From: JAXMCK01 sp046349395
GTDB taxonomy: Bacteria > Pseudomonadota > Alphaproteobacteria > Geminicoccales > Geminicoccaceae
Assembly (NCBI GenBank): GCA_046349395.1
Contig: JAXMCK010000004.1
Coordinates: forward strand, 186,001-250,000
DNA: 64,000 nt
Direction: 5' to 3'
The position numbers and the translations under genes are program-made. This document shows positions 18,663 to 27,562 of the stretch, one piece after another; positions within the stretch are counted from its first letter, which is position 1, and each line of letters begins with the position of its first letter. The notes under the pieces were generated by a model. It saw only the letters and a list, made by a program, of their open reading frames with translations, was not told the origin of the DNA and searched no databases.

Positions 18663-19952
18663 TCAGACGTTGGCGATGGCGCAGCGCCGGTTGGTCTGCA
18701 GCGTGTCTTTCGCCTGGTGGTTCCTTCCGTGCGGCGGGGGCGGTACCAGGATCTCCTTCACTGCACCCGGCTGGAACACGATCGCGAAGGACGAGCCGCC
18801 GAAGCTGAAGGCACCAAGCTGGTCGCCCTTCTTCACCCGCTGCCCCTTCTTCACGTAGCAGTCGAGCGAGGAGACCTCGGTCAGGCCGATCGGTACGATG
18901 CACACGATGCCGAGCGGCTTTATCCCGGAGTCGACGAAGATGAGCCCGCGCGTCGCCACCCCGGCGGCCCAGCCCTGCGAGTAGGTGCCGGACGTCGGAT
19001 CCGGGATCGCCGTGTCGGTCTCCGTCCAGGCATAGCCCGTGATGATCTGCGCATCGACCACGGTGCCGTCGATCGGCGAGGCGAAACGGTGCCAGTCGGC
19101 ACCGCCATTGACGTAGGTCTGGTAGACGATCCCACCGACGAAGCTCTCCGTCAGCGGGCTGTAGTTCAGCATGTCGGCCAATGAGTAACGCTGCGACTTC
19201 AGCCAGAAGGCGTCCTCGGCCTTGACGTCGTACTGCAGCGCCCACGCGACGCCGTCATTGGGCGAGTTGACGATCGAGGGATCGTTCGGCCCGTCGATCG
19301 GCCGGCACTCCGGTTTGATGTCGCGATGGAAGAACTCGTTGTAGGATTTCCAGCCCCAGTGCGGCTTGTTCTTGTCGGGAATGATGTAGGAGTCGAGGTC
19401 GTTGTACTTGTAGGCGGCGGGACAGAGCCAGCCCTCCGGCCCCTCGTTCAGGACGAAGAGACTCTTCGGACTGTCCAGGAACTTGCACCACGCCTTCATG
19501 ATGCAGTTGATGTGGTCGTTCAGCTGCGGCATCCGCAGGGCCGCCATGCCCGATGGCGTCATCATCCAGAAGTTCATCAGCGCCGAGAGCGGGAACTGCC
19601 AGGAGATCGTCTCGACGTCCTTGTAGATCGGGGCCGAGTGCACGACGAAGTTCATCGCCCGCAGCATCATGTCGATCGTCGTGAAATGCTGCCGGTTCTT
19701 CGGCACCTCGTGCAGCATCCGCTCCAGATACATGCGCACGAAGGGCTCGCGAGCGATCGTGTCGCGCAGGGCCGCGATCTCGGGCAGTAGCGGCGCGTTG
19801 GGGTTCTTCGTGATCTCGGCCAGGACATGCAGCTGATACTTGTTGATCTCGTCGAAATCGCCCGAGAGATGTCCGTTGCGGACCGCCAGACGGTGGTGAT
19901 GGTGCTCCTTCAGATGCTTGTCCGTCAGCTGTGTACCGCCATGGCTGTCCAT
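18663..19952 (-). CDS. Phosphatidylserine decarboxylase-family protein (PsiD-like), intact copy
   Basis: 429 residues. N-terminal helical PSD-associated domain (about 1-160), then the PSD catalytic domain: VLNEGPEGWLCPAAYKYND, HWGWKSYNEFFHRDIKPECRPI (quoted in part), DWHRFASPIDG (catalytic His), and FGGSSFAIVFQPG near residue 385, where cleavage before Ser would create the pyruvoyl group. Classical PSD uses LGST. The two-domain form with GSS is shared with fungal PsiD-type amino-acid decarboxylases, so the substrate could be phosphatidylserine or a free aromatic amino acid. No membrane helix. It follows the receiver-cyclase gene by 34 bases. Confidence 0.85.
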   Translation of the reverse strand: MDSHGGTQLTDKHLKEHHHHRLAVRNGHLSGDFDEINKYQLHVLAEITKNPNAPLLPEIAALRDTIAREPFVRMYLERMLHEVPKNRQHFTTIDMMLRAMNFVVHSAPIYKDVETISWQFPLSALMNFWMMTPSGMAALRMPQLNDHINCIMKAWCKFLDSPKSLFVLNEGPEGWLCPAAYKYNDLDSYIIPDKNKPHWGWKSYNEFFHRDIKPECRPIDGPNDPSIVNSPNDGVAWALQYDVKAEDAFWLKSQRYSLADMLNYSPLTESFVGGIVYQTYVNGGADWHRFASPIDGTVVDAQIITGYAWTETDTAIPDPTSGTYSQGWAAGVATRGLIFVDSGIKPLGIVCIVPIGLTEVSSLDCYVKKGQRVKKGDQLGAFSFGGSSFAIVFQPGAVKEILVPPPPHGRNHQAKDTLQTNRRCAIANV

Positions 19953-19986
19953 CGTCGCTCCACCCCTCGCTGGTCAGAATTCGTCC

Positions 19987-21057
19987 TCAGGCCACCCGGC
20001 TCTGGTTGGCCGCCTGCACTTCCGCCTCGTGACAGTAGATCCGCACCGGCTCGCGCTTGCCGCGAATGGCCACCTGACCCATCGCCGCCAGCCGGCACTC
20101 CTCGCTCAGTGCATCGAACGTGCTGCCCGAGACGAGCACGCTCGTGCCGTAGCTCTTGTTCATCTCTTCGAGCCGGGCGGCGACGTTCACCGGATCGCCC
20201 AGCACCGTGTAGCTGAGGCGATTGCCCGACCCGACCGTACCGGCCAGCACCTCGCCCGTGTTCACGCCGATCCGCGTCACGAGCGACAGCCCGGCGAAGG
20301 TCCGCGAGCGCGTCCTCTCCGCGATCTCGAGCGCCGCCTGCACCGCGTGATCCGCATGCCTCGGATCGGCCAACGGCACGTTGAACAAGGCCAACATCCC
20401 GTCGCCGTGGAAGCCGCTGACCACCCCACCCCGCCGCGTGATCGGCTCGATCACCGCCGGGAAGTACTCGTTCAGCATCCGGAAGGTATGCTCGGGCTGG
20501 ATCGTCTCCGACAGTGTCGTGAAGCCGACCAGATCCGAATAGACGATCGACACGGCCGTTCGAACCGGCGCCAGATTGCCCTTCGACTCGACGAGTGCCG
20601 AGGCGACGCTGTCCGGCACGTACTTGCCGAAGATCTCGCGGATGAACTCCATCTGCTTCACGACGGCGTCGCGCAGATGCTTCTTCTCGAGGCTGCTGTT
20701 CACCCGCGCCCGCAGCAGCAGCGGATCGAAGGTCTTCGGCAGATAGTCCTCGGCCCCGAGTTCGATGCAGGCGATGACGCTTTCGAGCTCGTCGAGCGCC
20801 GAGATGACGATCACCGGCAGGGACTGCAGCTTCGGGTCGGCCTTCATCGCGTGCAGCACCTGATAGCCGTCCATCTCGGGCATCAGGATATCGAGCAGGA
20901 CGAGGTCCACGGCCGTGCTGCGCAGCCTCTCCAGCGCCTCGACCCCGTTCTGCGCCTCGATGGTGGCATGCCCCAGATTGCGCACGGCGAGCGAGAGCTT
21001 GAGACGGCTCGTCGGGTGATCGTCGACGACCAGCACGGTGCCCGGTGTGACCGCCAT
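19987..21057 (-). CDS. Response regulator with class III nucleotide cyclase output
   Basis: 356 residues. A receiver domain (about 1-120) has VLVVDDHPTS, phosphoacceptor LVLLDILMPEMDG (Asp near 55) and the PKTFDP Lys. A helical linker leads into a class III cyclase domain (about 165-330) with the two metal Asp motifs YSDLVGFT and GFHGDGML and YTVLGDPVNVAAR. The adenine-selecting Lys seen in most bacterial cyclases (DKF before GDG) is replaced here (SGFHGDG), so substrate and activity are uncertain. The gene lies one base after the hybrid kinase, its probable phosphodonor. Confidence 0.88.
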   Translation of the reverse strand: MAVTPGTVLVVDDHPTSRLKLSLAVRNLGHATIEAQNGVEALERLRSTAVDLVLLDILMPEMDGYQVLHAMKADPKLQSLPVIVISALDELESVIACIELGAEDYLPKTFDPLLLRARVNSSLEKKHLRDAVVKQMEFIREIFGKYVPDSVASALVESKGNLAPVRTAVSIVYSDLVGFTTLSETIQPEHTFRMLNEYFPAVIEPITRRGGVVSGFHGDGMLALFNVPLADPRHADHAVQAALEIAERTRSRTFAGLSLVTRIGVNTGEVLAGTVGSGNRLSYTVLGDPVNVAARLEEMNKSYGTSVLVSGSTFDALSEECRLAAMGQVAIRGKREPVRIYCHEAEVQAANQSRVA

Positions 21058-21058
21058 C

Positions 21059-23806
21059 TCAGGCCGCCTCGACCGCGATGGCACGGTCATCGGCCGCCTC
21101 GCACTCCAACGCCGCCGCGACGCGCCGGCACTCGGCCACCAACGCGTCGACCTTCGTGCTGGCATCGGCGAGCGTGCCGTCCTTGGCGCCGGCTTCGACC
21201 TCCGAGGCCAGGATCGCGAGCTGGCGTGCACCGAAATCGGTCGCACTCGACTTGATGCTGTGGGCAGCACGGCGGATGAGGGTCATGTCGTTCCCGGCGA
21301 GCCCTTGGTCGAGCTCGTTCTGCAGTTTGGGTAAAGTATCCAGAAAGCTCTGGATCAGGGCTGAGAGCTGGCGGCGGTCGCCGCCGATCACGTCGAGCAG
21401 GGCATCCAGCGCCCTTCGGTCGAGCAGATCGCCCGAAGGTGCCGGCGCAGGCGTAGCGGCTGTCGCTGGAGGAACGGCCTCGCCCGTTCCACGGACCCGG
21501 CTCAGCGCCGCCACCAGCTGCTGCACCTGGATCGGCTTGCTGACATAGTCGTCCATGCCCGCGGCGAGGCAGATCTCGCGGTCCCCCTGCATGGCATTCG
21601 CCGTCATCGCCACGATGTAGGGCCGTCGTGCACCCCATCGTTTATGGATCTCGGCCGTCGTCTGCAGGCCGTCCATCACCGGCATCTGCACGTCCATCAG
21701 CACGACGTCGTAGGTCTTGGCCTCCAACGCCGCCAGCGCCTGCGAGCCGTCGCCCACCACGTCCGGCACATAGCCGAGCCGGCCCAGGATCAGCACCGCC
21801 AGCTTCTGGTTCGTCGCGTGGTCGTCGGCCAGGAGGATGCGCAGCGGGTGCCGCCGCGCCAACTCGGCGTCGAACGCCGTCGCGGCATCGGTCGCGGCGG
21901 CAGCTTCCGGCACCGGCTCCAACAGCAGGTGCGTGAAGGTGTCGAGGAGCCGCGACGGTGCGATCGGCTTCGTGAGCCGCACCGCACCCGGCGGTCCGGT
22001 GCCCTCGCCTTCTGCCACGAGCACCACCTGGAGATCCGGCCGTGACGCCTGCAACCGGTCCGGGGCGGCCTCGATCGCCTGATCGACCACCACGACGTCG
22101 AAGCGATCGCCTTCGACCTGCTCCAGGACTTCGGCGGGCTTCCCGGCCACGGTCGGGCGCATCTGCCAGGCCTCGACCTGACGGACCAGCGCCTGCTGCG
22201 TCGCCGCGTCATCGAACACGCCGATCAGCACCCGGCGACCGCGCAGCCCCGGCAGCACCGGGCGCCGGCCCAAAGGCTCCGCCCGCGGCAGGCGCACCGT
22301 GACGTGGAAGGTCGAGCCGTGGCCGACCTCACTCTCGACCCAGATGCGCCCGCCCATCAGCTCGCAGAGACGGCGGCTGATCGCGAGCCCCAGCCCAGTG
22401 CCGCCGAAGCGGCTGGCCGTCGACGCATCGACCTGGCTGAACTGCCGGAACAGCCGGTCGATCTTGTCCGCCGGTATGCCGATGCCGCTGTCTTTGACCG
22501 CGATCTCCAGTTCGCAGACCGCGTCCGGCCGCTCGTCCGTGGCGTCGACGGTCAGGCCGGTCGTGCTGACCGTGATCTCGCCGCCGGCTTCGGTGAACTT
22601 GATCGCGTTGCCGACGAGGTTCAGCAGGATCTGCCGGATCCGCGCCTGGTCGCCGAGCAGGGCCGCCGGCGTGCCTTCGCCAAGCACGCAGGCCAGATGC
22701 AGCCCTTTCTTGCCGGCCGAGGGTGCCAGGACGTTCAGCGCCCCCTCGATGCAGTGCGCGACGTCGAAGGGCTTGGCGTCCAGCTCCAGCATGCCGGCCT
22801 CGACTTTCGAGAAGTCGAGGATGTCGTTCACGATCCGCAGCAGTGCGTCCGCACTGTCCTTGATCGTGTGTGCGAAGTCCCGCTGCTCCGCGTTCAGTGG
22901 CGTCTCGAGCAGCAGCTGCGACATGCCGATGACGGCGTTCATCGGCGTGCGGATCTCGTGGCTCATGTTCGCTAGGAAATCCGACTTGTGCCGGCTCGCG
23001 GCCTCGAGCTGGCGGTAGAGCCGGTCCAGCTCCGCCGTCATCTGGTTGAGCCCGGCGGCGACATCGCCGACCTCGTCCCGGTTCGGCACGTCCAGCCGGC
23101 CGCTGAAGTCGCTGCGCGCAATCGCACGGAAGCGCTCGTCCATCTTGCGCAGCGGATGGATGACCGAGGACGAGAAGGTGTAGCCGAGCCCCAGGGCCAG
23201 CAGGATGGCGGCCAGCGCCACGCCGACCAGCACCTCCTGCGAGCGGACGAAGGCACGGTTGCCGGCCTCGGCCGCCGTCAGCATGTCCGCCTCGGCGCTG
23301 TTGATCAGCGAATAGGTGTTGCGCGCGATCCGGTCGGCCAGCGTCGCCGCCTCGCCCGTCTGCATCGACCGTGCGGTGGCAAGGTCGCCGTCCTGGATGT
23401 GGGTGATGACGTCGATGCCGAGTTCGACGAGGGCCGAGTAGTCCGCCTTGATCTTCTCGATGAGGTCGGCCCGGTGGCGGCCGACGAACTCCGCCCGGTC
23501 GAAGTCGTAGCTGAACTGGCTGACCCGCCTGAGCAGCGTGTCCAGCGTGCGCTGGTCCGAGGTGAGGAAGGCCGAGGTGACCGTATATTGCAGCTCGGTC
23601 GCGTTGCCCTGAAGCTGCTGGTAGGCCGACACCTGCCGCTGCAGGTCGATCAGTTCGTCCGAGCGCCGGTCGGCGCTGCGCAGGATGCCGATGCCCAGCG
23701 CTCCCAGCACGATGAACATGGCGACGATGCTGAGAAAGGCCGCCAGCAGCTTGGTCTGGAGCGTGACCGGGATCCGTCCGACCAGCCGCGGCAGCCAGCC
23801 CATCAC
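21059..23806 (-). CDS. Membrane hybrid sensor histidine kinase (HisKA-HATPase-REC-REC-Hpt)
   Basis: 915 residues. TM1 at about 20-42, a periplasmic all-helical sensor of about 150 residues, TM2 at about 192-212, HAMP to about 265, then HisKA with H283 in MSHEIRTPMN. The ATPase has an N box (LVGNAIKF), VKDSGIGIP and GGTGLGLAIS. A first, degenerate receiver (about 525-650) is followed by a good one (LLADDH, VVLMDVQMPVMDG, SKPIQ) and a C-terminal Hpt (AAHSIKSSATDFG). A phosphorelay to the receiver-cyclase encoded next is likely. The start overlaps the SCO1 stop by four bases. Confidence 0.93.
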   Translation of the reverse strand: MMGWLPRLVGRIPVTLQTKLLAAFLSIVAMFIVLGALGIGILRSADRRSDELIDLQRQVSAYQQLQGNATELQYTVTSAFLTSDQRTLDTLLRRVSQFSYDFDRAEFVGRHRADLIEKIKADYSALVELGIDVITHIQDGDLATARSMQTGEAATLADRIARNTYSLINSAEADMLTAAEAGNRAFVRSQEVLVGVALAAILLALGLGYTFSSSVIHPLRKMDERFRAIARSDFSGRLDVPNRDEVGDVAAGLNQMTAELDRLYRQLEAASRHKSDFLANMSHEIRTPMNAVIGMSQLLLETPLNAEQRDFAHTIKDSADALLRIVNDILDFSKVEAGMLELDAKPFDVAHCIEGALNVLAPSAGKKGLHLACVLGEGTPAALLGDQARIRQILLNLVGNAIKFTEAGGEITVSTTGLTVDATDERPDAVCELEIAVKDSGIGIPADKIDRLFRQFSQVDASTASRFGGTGLGLAISRRLCELMGGRIWVESEVGHGSTFHVTVRLPRAEPLGRRPVLPGLRGRRVLIGVFDDAATQQALVRQVEAWQMRPTVAGKPAEVLEQVEGDRFDVVVVDQAIEAAPDRLQASRPDLQVVLVAEGEGTGPPGAVRLTKPIAPSRLLDTFTHLLLEPVPEAAAATDAATAFDAELARRHPLRILLADDHATNQKLAVLILGRLGYVPDVVGDGSQALAALEAKTYDVVLMDVQMPVMDGLQTTAEIHKRWGARRPYIVAMTANAMQGDREICLAAGMDDYVSKPIQVQQLVAALSRVRGTGEAVPPATAATPAPAPSGDLLDRRALDALLDVIGGDRRQLSALIQSFLDTLPKLQNELDQGLAGNDMTLIRRAAHSIKSSATDFGARQLAILASEVEAGAKDGTLADASTKVDALVAECRRVAAALECEAADDRAIAVEAA

Positions 23807-24417
23807 CCGGTGGCGGCCTCGTCCAGCAGCAGCCTGATGTCGTGCCCGAATTCATCGGTATCGAAGCTGCTGCCCTGGTACTGGACCCTGATCTTGCCGG
23901 CCCGGTCGACGAGCGAGGTCAGCTGGTTGTGCGTGACGTCGCCGTCCGGCAGCCGGGCGAAGACCACGCCGTAGCCGCCCGCCACCTTCCGGATGGCGTC
24001 GACCTCGCCCGTCAGGAACGCCCAGCCCTTCGGGTCCGCCCCCATGTCCGCCGCGAACCGCGCCAGCACCGGCGGCCGGTCCGTCTCCGGGTCCATGGTG
24101 ATCGAGACGAACACGACCTCAGGGCCGAAATCCCCGCCGAGATCGTCCTGCACCGTCGCCAGCCGCTGCGTCAGCAGCGGGCAGATGTCGGCACAGCTCG
24201 TATAGACGAACGAGACGACGGCGACCCGCCCTGCCATCTGCTCCGAGCCGAACGGTGTCCCGTCCTCTCGGGTCAGCATGAACGCCGGTGCCGTCGTGAT
24301 GACCGGCAGCCGTGCTTCAGGTTCGGTGCCGTGGCTCTTGTGCGCCGAGGCCCCGCGCCCACCGAGCAGCGGTGCACTCAGCAGCAGCGCGAAGGCGCGA
24401 CGTCCGAGACGGACCAC
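23803..24417 (-). CDS. SCO1/SenC-family periplasmic thioredoxin-fold protein
   Basis: 204 residues with a signal peptide (residues 1 to about 25). The SCO copper site is complete: YTSCADICPLL (CxxxC) near residue 75 and the partner His in DVTHNQL near 160. SCO proteins deliver copper to cytochrome oxidase or act as thiol reductants. Here no oxidase gene is adjacent; the gene sits between a solute-binding protein (7 bases) and a histidine kinase (four-base overlap), so a sensing or redox role for that signalling unit is possible. Confidence 0.9.
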   Translation of the reverse strand: MVRLGRRAFALLLSAPLLGGRGASAHKSHGTEPEARLPVITTAPAFMLTREDGTPFGSEQMAGRVAVVSFVYTSCADICPLLTQRLATVQDDLGGDFGPEVVFVSITMDPETDRPPVLARFAADMGADPKGWAFLTGEVDAIRKVAGGYGVVFARLPDGDVTHNQLTSLVDRAGKIRVQYQGSSFDTDEFGHDIRLLLDEAATG

Positions 24418-24424
24418 CGCCGGC

Positions 24425-25456
24425 TCAGGCCTTCAGTTCCAGCTTCAGCTCGTTGTACATCCGCCAGTCCGTGCCCGCGGCGATGATCTCCTCGGGCGTC
24501 TGGTCGATCAGGCCGGCCTCACGCAAGCGCAGCGCGTAGAAACGCATGCTGTCCTCGGGGTCGTAGTTGCGCCACGCGACGTAGGGGATGTCCTTCAGGA
24601 TCTGCAGGGCGGTGTCGTAGTCCGGCGCCTGCTTGTGCTCGACGAGCCAGCCTGCCGCCACCTCGGGCTGCTTCGTGCAGAGCTCGTTCGCCTTGAGCAG
24701 TGCCCGCAGAGCGCGCTTGGTCGCCACCGGATACTGCTCGGCATATTCGCGCCGGGCGGCGACGAGGCAGCAGAAATAGTGCCGCCAGGGATCGTCCGTG
24801 ATCGTGTTGAGGATCACGTGGCCGACCTTCTCGGCGTGCAGGGCGTAGTTCATCGGCGGGAAGCCGGCGATGGCGTCCACCTTGCCGGCCTGCAGCATCG
24901 CCCCCCACTCGAGCGGATGGGCCAGCACCCACTCGATGTCCTTGTTCGGGTCGAGCCCGATATAGGAGGCCACACTGGCCAGCAGGTAGCGCTCGGGGCT
25001 GCCGAGCCCGTGGACCGCGAGGCGCTTGCCCTTGAGGTCGCGGATGGTCCGCACGTCCGCATTGGCGAACAGTTCGACGCAGCCGGCATGCAGGCCGGAG
25101 AGCACGACGATCGGATCGCCCTGCACGATCGGGAAGATCCAGTCGACGCCCAAGGCCGCACTCATGTCCGCCTCGTTGCGCACCAACGTCTGCGCTTCCG
25201 AGCCCTCCTCCCCCTTCCCGACATACTGGATGTCGGTGAAGCCCTCCTGGGTCAGGAACTCGTCCGCGATGTACTGCGGCGCGTAACACAGGACGGGGAA
25301 CACGGGATCGCGGATCAGCCGGATCGTCTTCGTCTCCGGCGGCGGCTCGTCGGCCCGGGCTGTCGAAGCTCGAACACCGGTCAACGACGCCAGTCCGGCC
25401 ACCGCCAGTCCGCCCGAAACCTGACGCCGGTTCCAAGTCGTGCCGCCACCTGCCAT
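24425..25456 (-). CDS. NMT1/THI5-like periplasmic solute-binding protein
   Basis: 343 residues from ATG at MAGGGTTWNRRQVSGG. The N-terminus has an Arg-Arg pair followed by a hydrophobic stretch ending STARA, a Tat-like or long Sec signal. The mature protein is SsuA/THI5-like (IRLIRDPVFPVLCYAPQYIA, DLKGKRLAVHGLGSPE, AGKVDAIAGFPP, quoted in part). No ABC permease or ATPase gene is near. It is instead the first gene of a tight set with SCO1, a hybrid kinase and a cyclase, so it may present a ligand to the kinase and not to a transporter. Confidence 0.85.
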   Translation of the reverse strand: MAGGGTTWNRRQVSGGLAVAGLASLTGVRASTARADEPPPETKTIRLIRDPVFPVLCYAPQYIADEFLTQEGFTDIQYVGKGEEGSEAQTLVRNEADMSAALGVDWIFPIVQGDPIVVLSGLHAGCVELFANADVRTIRDLKGKRLAVHGLGSPERYLLASVASYIGLDPNKDIEWVLAHPLEWGAMLQAGKVDAIAGFPPMNYALHAEKVGHVILNTITDDPWRHYFCCLVAARREYAEQYPVATKRALRALLKANELCTKQPEVAAGWLVEHKQAPDYDTALQILKDIPYVAWRNYDPEDSMRFYALRLREAGLIDQTPEEIIAAGTDWRMYNELKLELKA

Positions 25457-25926
25457 GGCCCACTCCCCCGCGACCGAAGATACGGCCATGCAAGAGACAT
25501 GACCGGCACCGCTTTTCAACCGCAACTTGCGCTGTTCCGGCGACCTCCGCAAGCCCGGGGCGCCGAAACGCTACGACACGACCCTAAGGTTACGAGTCCG
25601 CCCGCAGGCAGTTCGACATAGCTCCCCGCCACCTTCTGGTAGGGCGCAAGAGCATCGCCGCCTCAATTCACTCGCGAAATCATCACACAATTATGCACAG
25701 TGGCGACGGCGTAGTGTCCGGCTGGACATTGGCCGCCCGATGACACGAGTGGAAGCAATGGGCGTACTTGTGAGTTTCGCCACAAAATCGAGGTTTGCCA
25801 GAGCATTGCAGGATTTTCACGGGTCCGTAGCCTTGATTTGGCCCCGCCGTCGTCGCCATCTCCCATCGCGAGTCGCGCTACAACGACGACTCACGAAAGC
25901 CAACGGAAACGCCTCAGGCATCGAAC
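25457..25926. other. Intergenic stretch, no gene seen
   Basis: About 470 bases between divergent genes. Frames here have no family pattern and composition unlike the neighbouring genes. It must hold the promoter of the six-gene minus-strand set starting at 25456, but I see no convincing -35/-10 pair. Confidence 0.5.
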
Positions 25927-26265
25927 ATGGGTGAGCGTGAGAATTGCATCACCGTCGCTCTGAGCCCGGAGACGGTCACGATCGACGGTAACATCGTCGG
26001 CACGGACGACCGACGCTGGTCGGACCTGCTGCTGGATCGGGCCGTGCTCCGCGAGCACTCCGCGGCTCTCGAAGCGCTGCTCGGCGCGGAAGCCGCCCCA
26101 CCGGACCACCACCTCGAGGTGCCGCTGGCGGTGCAGCGCCAGTGGAGCGCTAGGCTACGACCCCGCATGGTGCCGGGGCGTGCATGGCAGCAGCAGCCCG
26201 TGCGTCAGGCGCGCTTCGTGCGCCGTGACGATCGCTGGCTGATCGCCGTCTATCTCGACGCCTGA
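25927..26265 (+). CDS. Hypothetical protein, 112 aa
   Basis: 112 residues, soluble, no motif recognised. The sequence alternates charged and hydrophobic residues (ITVALSPETVTIDGNIVGTDD near the start, then RFVRRDDRWLIAVYLDA at the end, quoted in part), compatible with a small beta-rich domain. The C-terminal 16 bases overlap the end of the convergent XRE gene. Coding is supported by codon-position composition and a plausible ATG, not by homology I recognise. Confidence 0.5.
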   Translation: MGERENCITVALSPETVTIDGNIVGTDDRRWSDLLLDRAVLREHSAALEALLGAEAAPPDHHLEVPLAVQRQWSARLRPRMVPGRAWQQQPVRQARFVRRDDRWLIAVYLDA

Positions 26266-26780
26266 CGCCTGCTCCCCGCGGCTCGCCGCTCTGTCGGCGC
26301 GTCGCACAACAGGGTCGAAGCCCCGTCGGCCAGCGGAGCTTCGGCCAGGTCCGTGGCACCGCGTGCACGTCCGGCATGGCGGCTGAGCACCCGCGATATC
26401 TGCAGGAGAGCGCTGCGGGAGACGTGGTCCTGGATGCTGCCCGCCAGCTTCAGGAAGTCGAGCATGCGCGACCGCTCGGCGGGCGAAGTCGGCACGGCCA
26501 CGGCCTGGTCGCCAAACAGTGCGGAGATGGGCACTTCGAACACGCGCGCGAGGCGCAAGAGGGCATCGGCACTCACCGCAGCCTCCATCAGTTCCCAGCG
26601 GCTGACGGCCGTATTGCGCACGCCGAGGGCTCTTGCGAGGTCGGCCTGACTCATGCCCCGCTTGAGCCTGAACTGCCGGATCGTGGTCGACAGCCGGATT
26701 TCGACCTCGCCGAGCGTCTCGCTGGCACCCTCGACCTGATGTGCTCGTTCCTTGGACAAGACAACGCTCCAGCCCCCCAT
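26250..26780 (-). CDS. XRE-family helix-turn-helix regulator
   Basis: 176 residues from ATG at MGGWSVVLSK; the frame extends upstream but without plausible coding content. An HTH_3 domain is at about residues 33-88: IRQFRLKRGMSQADLARALGV, then AVSRWE and LLRLARVFEVPISALFG (quoted in part). The remaining C-terminus (about 95-176) is helical and unassigned. Probably a one-component repressor. The stop overlaps the end of the convergent hypothetical gene; no operon partner is adjacent. Confidence 0.85.
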   Translation of the reverse strand: MGGWSVVLSKERAHQVEGASETLGEVEIRLSTTIRQFRLKRGMSQADLARALGVRNTAVSRWELMEAAVSADALLRLARVFEVPISALFGDQAVAVPTSPAERSRMLDFLKLAGSIQDHVSRSALLQISRVLSRHAGRARGATDLAEAPLADGASTLLCDAPTERRAAGSRRQASR

Positions 26781-26938
26781 CCGAGATGTATGGAATGTTA
26801 TCTCTTTCGGATCAACTCGGCGGTGCTGTCGACAACCATCGCTACAAGTGATTGCCCGGCCGCGTGGCGCCATGGCAGCATCGTGCCCGGCCGTTCGTGC
26901 AGCCTTGAACCTGAGCCGCCCTGAAGCGTTTGATCCAC

Positions 26939-27211
26939 ATGTCGGCACCACTCCGCGACCTACCCGATCCGCCCGAAGCACCTCTGCTGCGGGCCGTGTG
27001 GCACGGGCTCCGCGGCGAGTGGGACGAGGCCCACGAGATCGTGCAGGCCGACGAGGGCTCCGATGCCGCCTGGGTTCATGCCTGGCTTCACCGGATCGAG
27101 GGCGATCTCGCGAACGCTGCATACTGGTATCGGCGCGCCGGCAGGCAAAACGCGCGTGGCAGCACCACATCTGAGGGTACGGAGATCGCCCGGGCACTCG
27201 CCGGAGATTGA
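26939..27211 (+). CDS. Conserved hypothetical protein, 90 aa
   Basis: 90 residues from ATG (a TTG three codons upstream is possible). The pattern ALWHGLRGEWDEAHEIVQ-like, then DAAWVHAWLHRIEGDLANAAYWYRRAGR, is one I recognise from short uncharacterised proteins found widely in proteobacteria. It is soluble and helical, resembling a single TPR-like hairpin pair. No function is established. It is an isolated plus-strand gene. Confidence 0.72.
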   Translation: MSAPLRDLPDPPEAPLLRAVWHGLRGEWDEAHEIVQADEGSDAAWVHAWLHRIEGDLANAAYWYRRAGRQNARGSTTSEGTEIARALAGD

Positions 27212-27324
27212 CCACCCGGTAATGGCGTGATTAGGAACCCCTATTGGGCCGGGAGGCAGGATCTGGCCATGGTGGCCTTGGCGGTCGCAATTGATCGGCG
27301 TACCGCGATCTTGGGAGACTGACT

Positions 27325-27552
27325 TTGGGCTCATACCGTGCCGTCATCGGCGACGTCGCGGACGAGGCGTTGGATCGGGTGCGGTCGCTCCTCACCGTGC
27401 CGCGTGGGCACTGGCCGCGGTGGACGGACAGTTTCCTCCGCGGGATCGAGGATCGCCTGGAAAGGTTCGGGCCCGACGCCGCCATCTCGATGACCGAGCG
27501 ACGCCGCCTCGACGAGTTGGAGGAGCGCGCCCGACGCGAGGCCGCGACCTGA
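27325..27552 (+). CDS. Hypothetical protein, 75 aa
   Basis: 75 residues from a TTG start. It is basic and helical, with RVRSLLTVPRGHWPRW in the first half and an Arg/Glu-rich C-terminus (ERRRLDELEERARREA) that could form a short coiled coil. No family recognised. It ends 11 bases before the convergent oxygenase stop. Coding is plausible from composition only. Confidence 0.45.
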   Translation: MGSYRAVIGDVADEALDRVRSLLTVPRGHWPRWTDSFLRGIEDRLERFGPDAAISMTERRRLDELEERARREAAT

Positions 27553-27562
27553 CGGCCCTGGC

